Source: Glutamicibacter creatinolyticus
Lineage (GTDB): Bacteria > Actinomycetota > Actinomycetes > Actinomycetales > Micrococcaceae
Assembly: GCF_006094275.1 (NCBI RefSeq)
Contig: NZ_CP034412.1
Coordinates: forward strand, 1,364,001-1,428,000
Length of the DNA: 64,000 nt
Direction of reading: 5' to 3'
Part shown: positions 1 through 8,426 of the stretch, one piece after another
Layout: the number at the start of each line of letters is the position of its first letter
How positions within the stretch are numbered: position 1 is the stretch's first letter
Made by a program: the position numbers and the translations under genes
The notes under the pieces: generated by a model
The model's database searches: none
What the model was told of the DNA's origin: nothing
The model's input: the letters and a program-made list of their open reading frames with translations, nothing else

Positions 1-2
1 CG

Positions 3-1211
3 TTTGTAAAAGAACATGGCCACGCGGCGATGGATTACGCTCTACGTCAGTTCATTTGGTTCAAAACAGAGGACTTGAGCGAGGAAGTATTCACTTTCTT
101 CAGCGAATTTTGCAACACCTATTGGAATTATATTTCTACATTCCGCTTCAGTCGTCGTCTGAATGAGCTCGTACTGGCAGCGCGTGACGGGAGCTATGAG
201 CAGTTCACGGACGCAAGCAGGCTCCGGCTCGTCCTGGCAGGCCACGACCTCAAGTTCATGGATGACATTTTGCCCGCTCTCAAGGAGCGTTACAACGTTC
301 GTATCGACAAATGGGCTGGGCACGTCGCTCATGATGAAGAATTAAGCCGCGTGCTCTTGGATTGGACTGACTACGTCTGGGTGGAATGGCTTCTGGGTGC
401 AGCCGTGTGGTACTCTGAGAACGTTACCTCACGCCACCGATTGATAGTCCGTGCTCATCGTAGCGAAATGTCGGTGGATTACGGTCTTGAATTGAAACTC
501 GAAAGCGTCTCAAGAATTATTGCTATTGCACCCCACTCGTTAAACGATTTTAGCGACCGTTTCGATATACCATATGAAAAATTTGCGCTGATCCCTAATG
601 CATTTGATGTGGAGTCGTACCGACGTGACGCTGACGATCCCGAGAACCGTCAATTTTGTCTTGCGATGATAGGAAGCGTTCCGGCATTAAAAGGCCTTCA
701 CAGAGCCATAGAGCTTCTCGCCAAGCTCCGGACAGTTGATACGCGCTATGAGTTAAATATCTTCGGTAAAAAATACGATGAGTACGCATGGGTAATGAAG
801 TCAGAGTCCGCGCGCAAGTACTACAGCACCTGCGAATCTCGTATCGACGAGCTCCAGTTGGCCAACGCGGTTCATTACCGCGGTTGGGTTGATACCAAAC
901 AGGAGTTGCGCAACGTCGGATTTGCTCTTTCGCTCAGTGACTTCGAGGGCATGCAGGTCGCACCTGGGGAAGCATTCTGCGCTGGGGGTCAGGGATTGTT
1001 CCTGCCGTGGAGGGGTGTAGACGCCTGTTATCCGGATGAGTTTATTTTCGATTCGGTAGATTCAATGGCAGAGTATATTTTGGGACTACGCAACGACTCG
1101 ACATCATACACTCGAGGAGCCAAATACGGCCGTCAGTTTATTTCGGAGCGATATGATGTTCGGGAAGTCATGTCAAGTATAGTAGATTTGATGGATCGTG
1201 TGCGAGCGTAG
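3..1211 (+). CDS. Glycosyltransferase, GT4-like, 5'-truncated by the window edge
   Basis: The protein looks like a GT-B glycosyltransferase of family 4 that adds a sugar to a surface polysaccharide in the cytoplasm. The C-terminal half carries the nucleotide-sugar-binding features: IGSVPALKG near the start of the second Rossmann domain (about residue 212 counted from the first ATG) and FEGMQVAPGEAF near residue 305, the E-x7-E pattern of the family. The first ATG is at 30, but the frame is open without a stop to the left edge (codons for FVKEHGHAA precede it), so the gene probably starts outside the window. A heparinase-like gene follows 36 bp downstream on the same strand. The donor and acceptor sugars cannot be read from the sequence. 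Codon use is AT-richer than in the core genes further right, as in its neighbours. Confidence 0.8.
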   Translation, partial: FVKEHGHAAMDYALRQFIWFKTEDLSEEVFTFFSEFCNTYWNYISTFRFSRRLNELVLAARDGSYEQFTDASRLRLVLAGHDLKFMDDILPALKERYNVRIDKWAGHVAHDEELSRVLLDWTDYVWVEWLLGAAVWYSENVTSRHRLIVRAHRSEMSVDYGLELKLESVSRIIAIAPHSLNDFSDRFDIPYEKFALIPNAFDVESYRRDADDPENRQFCLAMIGSVPALKGLHRAIELLAKLRTVDTRYELNIFGKKYDEYAWVMKSESARKYYSTCESRIDELQLANAVHYRGWVDTKQELRNVGFALSLSDFEGMQVAPGEAFCAGGQGLFLPWRGVDACYPDEFIFDSVDSMAEYILGLRNDSTSYTRGAKYGRQFISERYDVREVMSSIVDLMDRVRA

Positions 1212-1247
1212 TCGCGTTCTGCTAGGCCAAAAGGGAGAACAAACATT

Positions 1248-2864
1248 GTGAGGATTGATCCTTCGGCGTCACTTTGCAACCTGCTGCAAAGCTATGCCGG
1301 TACATTTTCCGACGGTGCCCCCCCTAACTGGAAGTTCAAACGGCAGGGCAATAATTGGGAAATTTCTTTCCCAAATTCTGCGGTCGTAAGGACAGAGGAC
1401 CTTCTTGACCCAAAGACCTGGTCAGTTCACCCGGAGAAGGACGCAAATACAACAATCCTGTGGCGCAATTCGCTCGCGTACTTGCCTAGACTCATCGAGA
1501 GTGCAGAGTCAGATGAGGAGACTATTGAACTTGTAGCCCAGATAGTTGAGTCGTTTATAGCCTGGCAAGATATGTCAATTTCGTTGGACATCGATTCGCT
1601 CCGTTCCGGGAGTCTCGATCACCAAAGTGCTTTACGTATCAGATCTCTTTTGTGGATCATTTCTTATCTTGAACGAAACTTGATGCAAGAGGTCGAAAAG
1701 TTCCGAGAACTGTACGGAAGAATGTTTGCCGCAGAGAACCGATTGTTATCAGAGTTCAGTCTGTTTCAACCTAACAATCATGGAATCATGCTTGGAATTG
1801 CGCATCTTCATGCGGAAACTCTTATGCCGAGTCCTGAATCTGACATGAACGCGTTGAAATGGATTGAAGCTTTGTACTCGACCTTCAATGAGATTATCGA
1901 TAGCGACGGCATCGCATCGGAGAACACTCCTAGCTATCAGATATTCTATGTGATGCTCTTGGAGGACTTAGTTTTATTCATTGCTTGGTCTCGAATGTTG
2001 GGAACTAGAGCAAGATTGTTTCAACTCCTATTACGCTCTGCGGAGTTAGGAGTCCGTAGGCAGCTGCTGCCCTCGGGGGCTGTTCCTCCTTTGGGGGACA
2101 GCCCCGGCGGAATGCAATATCGTTTTAAGCCAGTGTTAGGATTACTCTACTCGCCTGAGAATGGACTAGCGGTTAGAACCTCGAGTAACGAGTATATAGC
2201 ATATATTGCTGGCTTCAGAAGTGTGATACACAAACAGATTGACGATCTAAGTTTCTCTTGGTGGCGGAATGGAAGATTCATTCTGCGTGATGCGGGGCTA
2301 TTGAACTACGATACAAAGGACCAGGTTGCCGTTGACATGCGCGGCTCAAAAGGACATTCCTTACCTACCTATCGCAATTTAGATTCTTGGACAACGAAAA
2401 ACACAATATCTTACGGACGAAACTCGAGCAGGTTGCGCGCTGAATTCACAGGTGTAGAGAATTCAAGCAGTAATCTCGCGATATCGGCGAAATTACATCT
2501 TGATGACAGTGTGATCATTACCCGTTCTTTAGAGCATCGTGCTGAACTCGGAGTAAAAATTGTCGACTCATTTTTAGCCTCAAACCGCGGTGAGCCGCTT
2601 GTTCGTTTCCTCCTTGATCCAGAAACGATAATTACTTACAGGCAAGATGGTGATATAGGTATTCGTTCGGGTGAAGAGGATTTGCGGGTATGCTTTAAAG
2701 CCTCCTCAGGTATCCTTAATTTCGATATCAACCCTTCATTTGTTGCCTTAGAACATAATCGTAAGGCTAAAACAAACGAGATTGTTCTGACGGTAACTTC
2801 CGCTGAATATCCCGTTCGTGTCGAGACCTCGATCGTAATAACAAACCACGGGAAATGCCTATGA
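1248..2864 (+). CDS. Heparinase II/III-like protein in a polysaccharide cluster
   Basis: 538 residues with a GTG start preceded by a purine-rich stretch (gggagaacaaac). The N-terminal half is helical, as in the alginate-lyase-like toroid, and contains the family's NNHG motif near residue 177. The C-terminal half looks like the heparinase II/III beta-sandwich: it has RDAGLLNYD and the KGHSLPTYRNLDSW segment, which sits where many homologues have a GHAHxD-type motif. No signal peptide is visible, so an intracellular or cluster-specific role is more likely than secreted degradation. Such genes are common in bacterial capsule and exopolysaccharide loci, where they may act on uronic-acid-containing chains; here the locus also makes UDP-ManNAcA through wecBC. 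The substrate is inference. The gene lies between a glycosyltransferase and a decayed pyruvyl transferase on the same strand. Confidence 0.7.
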   Translation: MRIDPSASLCNLLQSYAGTFSDGAPPNWKFKRQGNNWEISFPNSAVVRTEDLLDPKTWSVHPEKDANTTILWRNSLAYLPRLIESAESDEETIELVAQIVESFIAWQDMSISLDIDSLRSGSLDHQSALRIRSLLWIISYLERNLMQEVEKFRELYGRMFAAENRLLSEFSLFQPNNHGIMLGIAHLHAETLMPSPESDMNALKWIEALYSTFNEIIDSDGIASENTPSYQIFYVMLLEDLVLFIAWSRMLGTRARLFQLLLRSAELGVRRQLLPSGAVPPLGDSPGGMQYRFKPVLGLLYSPENGLAVRTSSNEYIAYIAGFRSVIHKQIDDLSFSWWRNGRFILRDAGLLNYDTKDQVAVDMRGSKGHSLPTYRNLDSWTTKNTISYGRNSSRLRAEFTGVENSSSNLAISAKLHLDDSVIITRSLEHRAELGVKIVDSFLASNRGEPLVRFLLDPETIITYRQDGDIGIRSGEEDLRVCFKASSGILNFDINPSFVALEHNRKAKTNEIVLTVTSAEYPVRVETSIVITNHGKCL

Positions 2865-2889
2865 TTGGTGTAGCTGGAATTCTTCGTAG

Positions 2890-3211
2890 CTTGGCCCAGG
2901 ATTTTCGCTCGCGCATTCGGAATTCGTCAAATTTTCGTTTGGAACGAGATTCCATGTAAACATGGCTAGTAGGCTCTCTGGAAAGCCCGTTTTGTGGTTA
3001 ACCCATGATTCTCGGACATCAGAACTCACAGGTTCGCTAAATCTACGAGCCATGAATATTAATTTTACTGCAGAATTATCCATATCTGAGTTGATTGATG
3101 CGATGGACTATGAGCTTTTTTGCCAGCCTGGACGAGCTCTTCGGGAATTTTAATGAATTTCTGCGGTCAGCGGGGCTTCCTCGTCTAGAAGTTCCTCGCA
3201 AAGATCGCTAA
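2890..3211 (+). pseudogene. 3' remnant of a polysaccharide pyruvyl transferase (WcaK family), frameshifted
   Basis: The frame starting at 2890, which has no usual start codon at its head, encodes GTRFHVNMASRLSGKPVLWL followed by THDSRT. This is the conserved C-terminal block of polysaccharide pyruvyl transferases (family form GTRFHGNM ... HDSRT). The frame stops at 3153, but a one-base shift in the T run at 3115-3121 restores a family-like tail, FFASLDELFGNFNEFLRS then AGLP, ending at 3211. Only about the last 105 codons survive of a protein normally 300-400 residues long, and the N-terminal domain is gone. Such enzymes move pyruvate from PEP onto a glycan sugar, so the locus probably once decorated its polymer this way. 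The fragment lies between the heparinase-like gene and the asparagine-synthetase-like gene. The 32-codon ORF at 2862-2960 overlaps it and looks spurious. Confidence 0.7.
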
Positions 3212-3242
3212 CGATAAAAATTAATGAATTGTTGGTAATTAA

Positions 3243-5018
3243 ATGAGTGTACCTGTTTTTTCTTTTGGGACGGATCGTGGATATGCGCATGTCCAAGCGC
3301 GAGGTTCGGACAGGCTGCCCACTGGCGGTAGGTACACTGTACAGGGGTGCCATGGTGCTGGAACAGTACTGGGCAGTTCCTTTGTCTCTACGTCATCCGA
3401 CTTGGCGCGTGCATTGTCACTCTATGAGGGATCCGCAGACGACCTTGGCTCGTCGATTAGGGGTTCACTAACTATTTACTTGGAAGATAACCGTAGCGGT
3501 GAACTTCTAATTTTAAGCGACCCTTTTGGTAGTTCAACGGTTTTCTTGTACAAGACGGAACTCACCACTCTTATTTCGTCCTCTCTGGTTTCGTTAACTT
3601 CGCTGGCGAAAAGCGATGGTAAGCCCTTAAAGAAATCGTTGAAGTACGCTGCGATGCTTGCATCATCCAATAATGGGGGCTTGGTCGATTCCCCGTATGA
3701 AGGTGTTAGAGTTCTCGGTCAATTCAAATATATTTCGATATCGACTGCGGGAGTTTCCGAAAAGGAATATTCTATTCAGGATGATATATTTAGTATTGAT
3801 CTTTTTCGGCCTCAAAGCGCCGAACTTTTGCGCGAAAGGGTCAAGCAAGATATTGTCGCTAATATTTCTGCTGCATCTCGTTATCCCTCGTCCAGATATA
3901 TATGTCATTTAACCGGTGGAATGGATTCTCGAACAGTTCTGGCAGGCTTGATCTCTTCTGGGTATGAGAATAAATATGTTCTGCACTGTGGTGGCGATCC
4001 TTTGGCAGATGACATGCAGATATCGCGGAGATTGGCTAGTGCATTCGACCTTCAGATTAGTTACGATTCGGGACTCGAAGTTGGAGTGCTGTCAGGGTCG
4101 CCAGTTGTAGATAGTAAATGGAGCATGCACGAGACAGCCGGTCTCTTGCGAGGCCCTGCTAACCCTGGCTTGCGTCAGTCAGACGCGGTTGTATTGTCGG
4201 GTGGCTTCGGTGGACTTTTAAGGAATTCATTTGGTCTGCCGTTGGCCACAGTGCCTTCGGACGGTTTTGACGCTCGTTGCTTGATGAAACCGATGTTGGG
4301 CGCTCTAGGGGAACAGGACGGACATGGAAACAGTGTTCTGAACGGTGAACTGCGTATACATGCACTCGAGAGATTGTCCCAAGTGCAGGAGCGAGCGAAG
4401 ACGCTGGGAGTCCCAAATGAGGCTCTCCCAGAATTTGTGTGGTTTTCGTTTAGAAGCAGGTACTATGTAGGTGAAATATCCCGATCCTTGTCGAAGTATG
4501 TTAATCGCTTTGATCCCCTGTACAGCCCTTGGATGCTGGCGCTGGCTTGGAGCTATTCCCGCCAAGAAAGGGCGCTGAATTTCGCGCATCTTGATTTGAT
4601 TGTAGATATCCATGAAGAACTCGCGATGATGCCTTATGACAAGGAACGGATTACGTCTGCCTATTTGGATGCCAGACCGAATTTGACGATGGGTGCGCTG
4701 CCGCAGTCGCAGGCGCCGATGAAACGCAATTCTTTAGCAGCTGCGCCGTTCAATCTAGGACTTGGTAACACAGCTATTTCGTCTGAACAGTTCGAAAGTG
4801 CGCGTAAGATTGGACTGCCGCCAGCTACCGTCGCTTACTCTGAACTGTACCGAAGTCGCTGTCTGGAATTTATCGAGGAATTAGGTAAGGAAGAACTCAG
4901 TCAGTATTTCAACTTCGAACACCTCTACAAGTTGGTTGCGAACCCCCCCAAATGGCGTCCTCAGTATCGTTCCATCCGGGATTTGCACGACGTGCTTTCG
5001 TGGTACCTCGATGAGTAA
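3243..5018 (+). CDS. Asparagine-synthetase-like amidotransferase lacking the glutaminase cysteine
   Basis: 591 residues. The C-terminal half has the PP-loop ATP pyrophosphatase motif LTGGMDSRT near residue 223, the family's SGGxDS signature for activating a carboxylate as an acyl-adenylate. The N-terminal half has the feel of a class II glutamine amidotransferase (SDPFGSSTVFLY, RGSLTIYL), but the protein begins Met-Ser rather than Met-Cys, so the N-terminal nucleophile is missing. The same state is known in beta-lactam synthetases and lasso cyclases, and in asparagine-synthetase homologues of polysaccharide loci that may use free ammonia. With wecBC nearby, amidation of a uronic acid such as ManNAcA is a reasonable inference. 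A natural-product role is less likely because no precursor or peptidase gene is adjacent. Confidence 0.7.
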   Translation: MSVPVFSFGTDRGYAHVQARGSDRLPTGGRYTVQGCHGAGTVLGSSFVSTSSDLARALSLYEGSADDLGSSIRGSLTIYLEDNRSGELLILSDPFGSSTVFLYKTELTTLISSSLVSLTSLAKSDGKPLKKSLKYAAMLASSNNGGLVDSPYEGVRVLGQFKYISISTAGVSEKEYSIQDDIFSIDLFRPQSAELLRERVKQDIVANISAASRYPSSRYICHLTGGMDSRTVLAGLISSGYENKYVLHCGGDPLADDMQISRRLASAFDLQISYDSGLEVGVLSGSPVVDSKWSMHETAGLLRGPANPGLRQSDAVVLSGGFGGLLRNSFGLPLATVPSDGFDARCLMKPMLGALGEQDGHGNSVLNGELRIHALERLSQVQERAKTLGVPNEALPEFVWFSFRSRYYVGEISRSLSKYVNRFDPLYSPWMLALAWSYSRQERALNFAHLDLIVDIHEELAMMPYDKERITSAYLDARPNLTMGALPQSQAPMKRNSLAAAPFNLGLGNTAISSEQFESARKIGLPPATVAYSELYRSRCLEFIEELGKEELSQYFNFEHLYKLVANPPKWRPQYRSIRDLHDVLSWYLDE

Positions 5019-5029
5019 CAGACTTAAAC

Positions 5030-5215
5030 TTACTTCTTCTTCTTAACCGGCCCAACAACAGCGCGTGGTGCGCGTTTCCGTTTCGTTGCTTCTTGTCGAG
5101 CAAGCAGCAAAGAGAGCTCATCCCTTCCGAAGCTGCGTGCGGAAATGTACTTCGCGGCGCCGACGATTCTAAGACTGTGTCCTAGATATCGTAGTTGGGT
5201 ATTACGATGGTCATT
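5030..5215 (-). pseudogene. Possible 3' gene fragment ending in a Lys-rich tail
   Basis: The minus strand is open from 5215 down to a TAA at 5030-5032 and would encode about 61 residues, including KYISARSFGRDELSLLLARQ and a C-terminus APRAVVGPVKKKK. The regular helix-like pattern and basic tail resemble the C-terminus of an actinobacterial protein, but there is no good start codon and a stop lies just upstream at 5216-5218. It reads towards the end of the asparagine-synthetase-like gene. I do not recognise the family. It could be a leftover of a gene lost from the locus, or chance; both readings are open. Confidence 0.3.
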
Positions 5216-5280
5216 TCAACCGATTAATTTGCGGATACAATTTTTTGATTGTGTCAGGTGAGATTCAGACGAGTGAGTTA

Positions 5281-7194
5281 ATGAAACATTCGATAGCAGA
5301 GGTTCGAAAAGCGTTGTGGCACCTACGCAGCGGAGGACCCAGACAGTTGCGCGAATGGGCGAAACGGCGATCCTTTGAACATGCCAACAGCGGCTTACGC
5401 CCTGGATTGCGTTCCGAGATCGAGAAAGCCATCGGCATTCGTTTGCCAGACGTGACAGTGTCCAGCGGATACACGCAAGAAAAAGCTCTTACCGTGGCTG
5501 TGATTCTTGATGATTTTAGTGCAAAGGCCTGGTCGCCCGAGTGGAATTGCGTCTTCATCACACCAGACACATGGGAAGGGGAACTGGTTGAACGAAACTT
5601 CGATTTCCTTTTCGTGGAATCCGCGTGGGCAGGCAACAGGAAAGCTTGGCAGTATCACTTAACGGGACCTACAGCTCCGCGCCCCGCGTTCGTCGACATG
5701 GTCGCGGCCTTCAGGTCGAAGAACATTCCAACTGTTTTCTGGAACAAGGAGGACCCTCCGCACTTCGAAGACTTCCTGGATACGGCTAAACTATTCGACT
5801 TCGTATTTACGTCGGATGTTCGCATGATCCCGCGCTATCAACAGGAGCTTGGGCACGAAAGGGTCGAGTCTCTCAGCTTCGCAGCGCAACCGGCTTTCCA
5901 TAACCCTGTGCTACCCTTGTCTCAACCGCGGCGGGATGTAGCCTTTGCTGGGATGTACTTTGCCCACAAGTTCCCGGAACGTCGTGAGCAGATGGACATT
6001 GTTCTGGGTGGGGCAGAGATGGTTGCCCCGCGCTTGGAGTCAGGCTTCGATATTTTCTCGCGACAATTGGGTGGCGACGAAAAGTATCAGTTCCCGGAAC
6101 CGTTCAACGGCCATGTCGTGGGGTCGCTTCCCTATGAGAAGATGCTGACTGCCCATAAGTACTACAGCGTATTCCTCAATGTGAATTCAGTGGTGGATTC
6201 ACCAAGCATGTGCGCCAGGCGCATCTTTGAGATCACTGCAGCTGGTGCTGCGGTGGTCTCGGCACCGAGCACAGCGATCGGCAACTTCTTTGCTCCGAAT
6301 GAGGTGATCGAGGTTGGGGACCGGGAAGCTGCCGCTCACGCGATACGGAGCCTGGCCCGAAGTCCTGAACTGAGGGACCGAACCGTACATCTTGGACAGC
6401 GAAGGATTTGGTCCGAACACACTTATGCACACCGTGCCCGAGCGGTCGCCAAGAAGATCGGTATCGACGAGCAACAAGCGAAACCTCTGAGCATGGCTCA
6501 CGAGCCATCAGTCAGTGTCGTGGTCTCGACCATCCGGCCGTCACAAATTGATCACATCATTCGCACGGTAGCGAAGCAGTGGGGTGTGCAAGTTCAACTC
6601 ATCCTCGTAGCGCACAAGTTCCAGGTAGATGATCAGCAGGTCCATTCCAAGGTGTCCGCTGCTGGCATCGAGAATTTCAAACTGGTCCGGGCCGGTGAGG
6701 ATTTTTCGTTGGGCGACTGCCTGAATGAAGCCGTGGAGCTGTGCGATGGCGAATTCATTACCAAAATGGATGACGATGACCTTTATGGTGAGCACTATCT
6801 TTTCGATCAGGTGTCGGCCCTGCGTTATAGCGGCGCATCTGTGGTAGGGAAGCAGGCCCATTACATGTACCTAGGGCAGTCCGACGCTACACTCCTACGT
6901 TTTGCGGAGCGTGAACACCGCTTCACCAACCTGGTGATGGGTCCAACGATGCTGGGTCATGCTGCAGTATTCAAGTCCACGCCATTCGAATCCCGCAGTC
7001 GAGGGGAGGACACCCAATTCCTTCGTGATGTTGCCGACAACGGCGGCACCATCTACTCTGCAGACCGTTTCAACTTCCTGCAGATGCGTGCCGGTGACGG
7101 AAACAACCACACGTGGAATTTGAGCGATGCCGAACTCACGTCCACTGGTACTATTCAATGGTTTGGTAAGAATGACAGCCATATCTTCTTCTAG
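5281..7194 (+). CDS. Two-domain glycosyltransferase: CgeB-like GT-B plus GT2
   Basis: 637 residues from the ATG at 5281; the frame could also start at GTG 5251 or TTG 5245, and no start has a strong ribosome-binding site. Residues about 60-400 resemble the CgeB/glyco_trans_1_2 family: a FVESAW segment, PTVFWNKEDPPHF, DVAFAGMYFAHKFPERR and SMCARRIFEITAAGAAVVS. From about residue 405 a GT2-type GT-A domain follows (VSVVVSTIRPSQIDHIIRTV, with FITKMDDDDLY as the DxD-like metal site and GEDTQFLRDV later). The single chain could add two sugars in succession. It opens a run of three glycosyltransferase genes on the same strand that ends at wecCB. Substrates cannot be told from the sequence. Confidence 0.8.
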   Translation: MKHSIAEVRKALWHLRSGGPRQLREWAKRRSFEHANSGLRPGLRSEIEKAIGIRLPDVTVSSGYTQEKALTVAVILDDFSAKAWSPEWNCVFITPDTWEGELVERNFDFLFVESAWAGNRKAWQYHLTGPTAPRPAFVDMVAAFRSKNIPTVFWNKEDPPHFEDFLDTAKLFDFVFTSDVRMIPRYQQELGHERVESLSFAAQPAFHNPVLPLSQPRRDVAFAGMYFAHKFPERREQMDIVLGGAEMVAPRLESGFDIFSRQLGGDEKYQFPEPFNGHVVGSLPYEKMLTAHKYYSVFLNVNSVVDSPSMCARRIFEITAAGAAVVSAPSTAIGNFFAPNEVIEVGDREAAAHAIRSLARSPELRDRTVHLGQRRIWSEHTYAHRARAVAKKIGIDEQQAKPLSMAHEPSVSVVVSTIRPSQIDHIIRTVAKQWGVQVQLILVAHKFQVDDQQVHSKVSAAGIENFKLVRAGEDFSLGDCLNEAVELCDGEFITKMDDDDLYGEHYLFDQVSALRYSGASVVGKQAHYMYLGQSDATLLRFAEREHRFTNLVMGPTMLGHAAVFKSTPFESRSRGEDTQFLRDVADNGGTIYSADRFNFLQMRAGDGNNHTWNLSDAELTSTGTIQWFGKNDSHIFF

Positions 7195-7239
7195 GAATCC
7201 GGCTGACGGCGGGGAAGCAGTGGGGAGGGAATGTAGCGG

Positions 7240-8421
7240 GTGCGTATACTTCTGCTGACGCATTCCTTTTGGCCAGATATCTCTCCCCCTCAAAGGCGGT
7301 GGAGCGTCTTCACCCGGGAGTTTGCATCTGATGGTCACCAGATTGACGTGGTGGCCCCGGAAGTGTTCGATCAGAATCTCATCAGAATTTCGCAACAGTT
7401 AGCACCTCCAACAGGTGTGACGATGTACCGCTACCCTTCCATCAGCAAGCCCAGCACCATGGTGGGCAAGCTGCTCAAGCATGCGATAGATGCATTGCGC
7501 AGTATTCCCACAGCACTCCGAACACCGAAGCCGCAGGTCGTAATCGCCACTGTGCCGGCGATTCCCACCCTCGCCGTGGGGTACCTCATCAGCCGAATAC
7601 GCAGAACACCGTTTGTCGTAGACCTTCGTGATGCTTGGCCCGACCTACTACAGGATTCACAAGTTCTCCGCACTGCCTGGCTGGAGCCTCTGGTCTCTCG
7701 AATTCTGACATTCATGATCCATCGCAGTGATCTTGTTGTCACTGTATCCGAGGGCCTCGCGCGAAAACTTACTTCCGGGGGCGCAAGGAAAGCAATCACT
7801 ATTTCAAACGGCGTTGACATCGACAGATACGGCATGGAACTGCTGGCAACGCAACGTGGCGAGAAGCTGCGTGTACTCTACCTGGGAAACCTCGGCAGGA
7901 GCCAAGGCCTCGATCTGGTGATTCGCGCTGCCGCCTTGGCAGAGGGTAAAGTACAGCTTCGAATTGTCGGTCAGGGGACCGAGAAAAACACTTTGCAAGA
8001 ACTTGCTGCCGGACTCGGCGTTGATGTCGACTTCAGGGATCCAGTCTATGGTCCTAGCGTCCTGGACAATTACGCTTGGGCCGACACGTGTCTAGTCACC
8101 TTACGTTCGGACTGGGATAGTTTTGAACACACCATTCCGTCAAAGCTCTACGAGCTATTGTTCTTGGATCGCCACATTACCGGCCTGGTGAAAGGCGAAG
8201 CAGCGGAGATCATCCGTGCCTCGGGGGCAGGTCACGTCATTGAGCAGTCTCACCAGGCGTTGGCCGAACACTTTTTGAGTCTGTACTCAGAACGTAGTCG
8301 GTTGACGATAGGACTCGCCGGTTCCCAGTGGGTGCGCCGAAATGCGGCCTTGCCCACCCTGGGGCAGCAATACCTCCGAGAACTCAAAAGGTTGACTGAC
8401 CGCCATCAAGAATCGAAGTAG
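7240..8421 (+). CDS. Glycosyltransferase family 4 (WbuB-like)
   Basis: 393 residues with a GTG start and GGGAGG upstream. The N-terminus MRILLLTHSFWPDISPPQRR and the segment VDLRDAWPDLL are typical of WbuB/WcaI-like GT4 enzymes, which often transfer an N-acetylated amino sugar in O-antigen and capsule assembly. The C-terminal domain has LRVLYLGNLGRSQGLDLVIR (about 208-227) and IPSKLYELLFLDRHITG (about 299-315), where the family's E-x7-E region lies. It is cytoplasmic or peripherally membrane-bound. The gene ends 5 bp before the next glycosyltransferase, so the two are probably translated from one mRNA. Because the locus makes UDP-ManNAc/ManNAcA, one of these sugars is a candidate donor, but that is inference. 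Confidence 0.8.
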   Translation: MRILLLTHSFWPDISPPQRRWSVFTREFASDGHQIDVVAPEVFDQNLIRISQQLAPPTGVTMYRYPSISKPSTMVGKLLKHAIDALRSIPTALRTPKPQVVIATVPAIPTLAVGYLISRIRRTPFVVDLRDAWPDLLQDSQVLRTAWLEPLVSRILTFMIHRSDLVVTVSEGLARKLTSGGARKAITISNGVDIDRYGMELLATQRGEKLRVLYLGNLGRSQGLDLVIRAAALAEGKVQLRIVGQGTEKNTLQELAAGLGVDVDFRDPVYGPSVLDNYAWADTCLVTLRSDWDSFEHTIPSKLYELLFLDRHITGLVKGEAAEIIRASGAGHVIEQSHQALAEHFLSLYSERSRLTIGLAGSQWVRRNAALPTLGQQYLRELKRLTDRHQESK

Positions 8422-8426
8422 AGACG

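Noticed and set aside
2862-5018. Small ORFs (2862-2960, 2962-3153) before the asparagine-synthetase-like gene as a lasso-peptide precursor and RRE
   Set aside because: The second ORF is the tail of a pyruvyl transferase (GTRFHVNM...HDSRT), the first overlaps it in another frame, and no B2-type peptidase gene is nearby.
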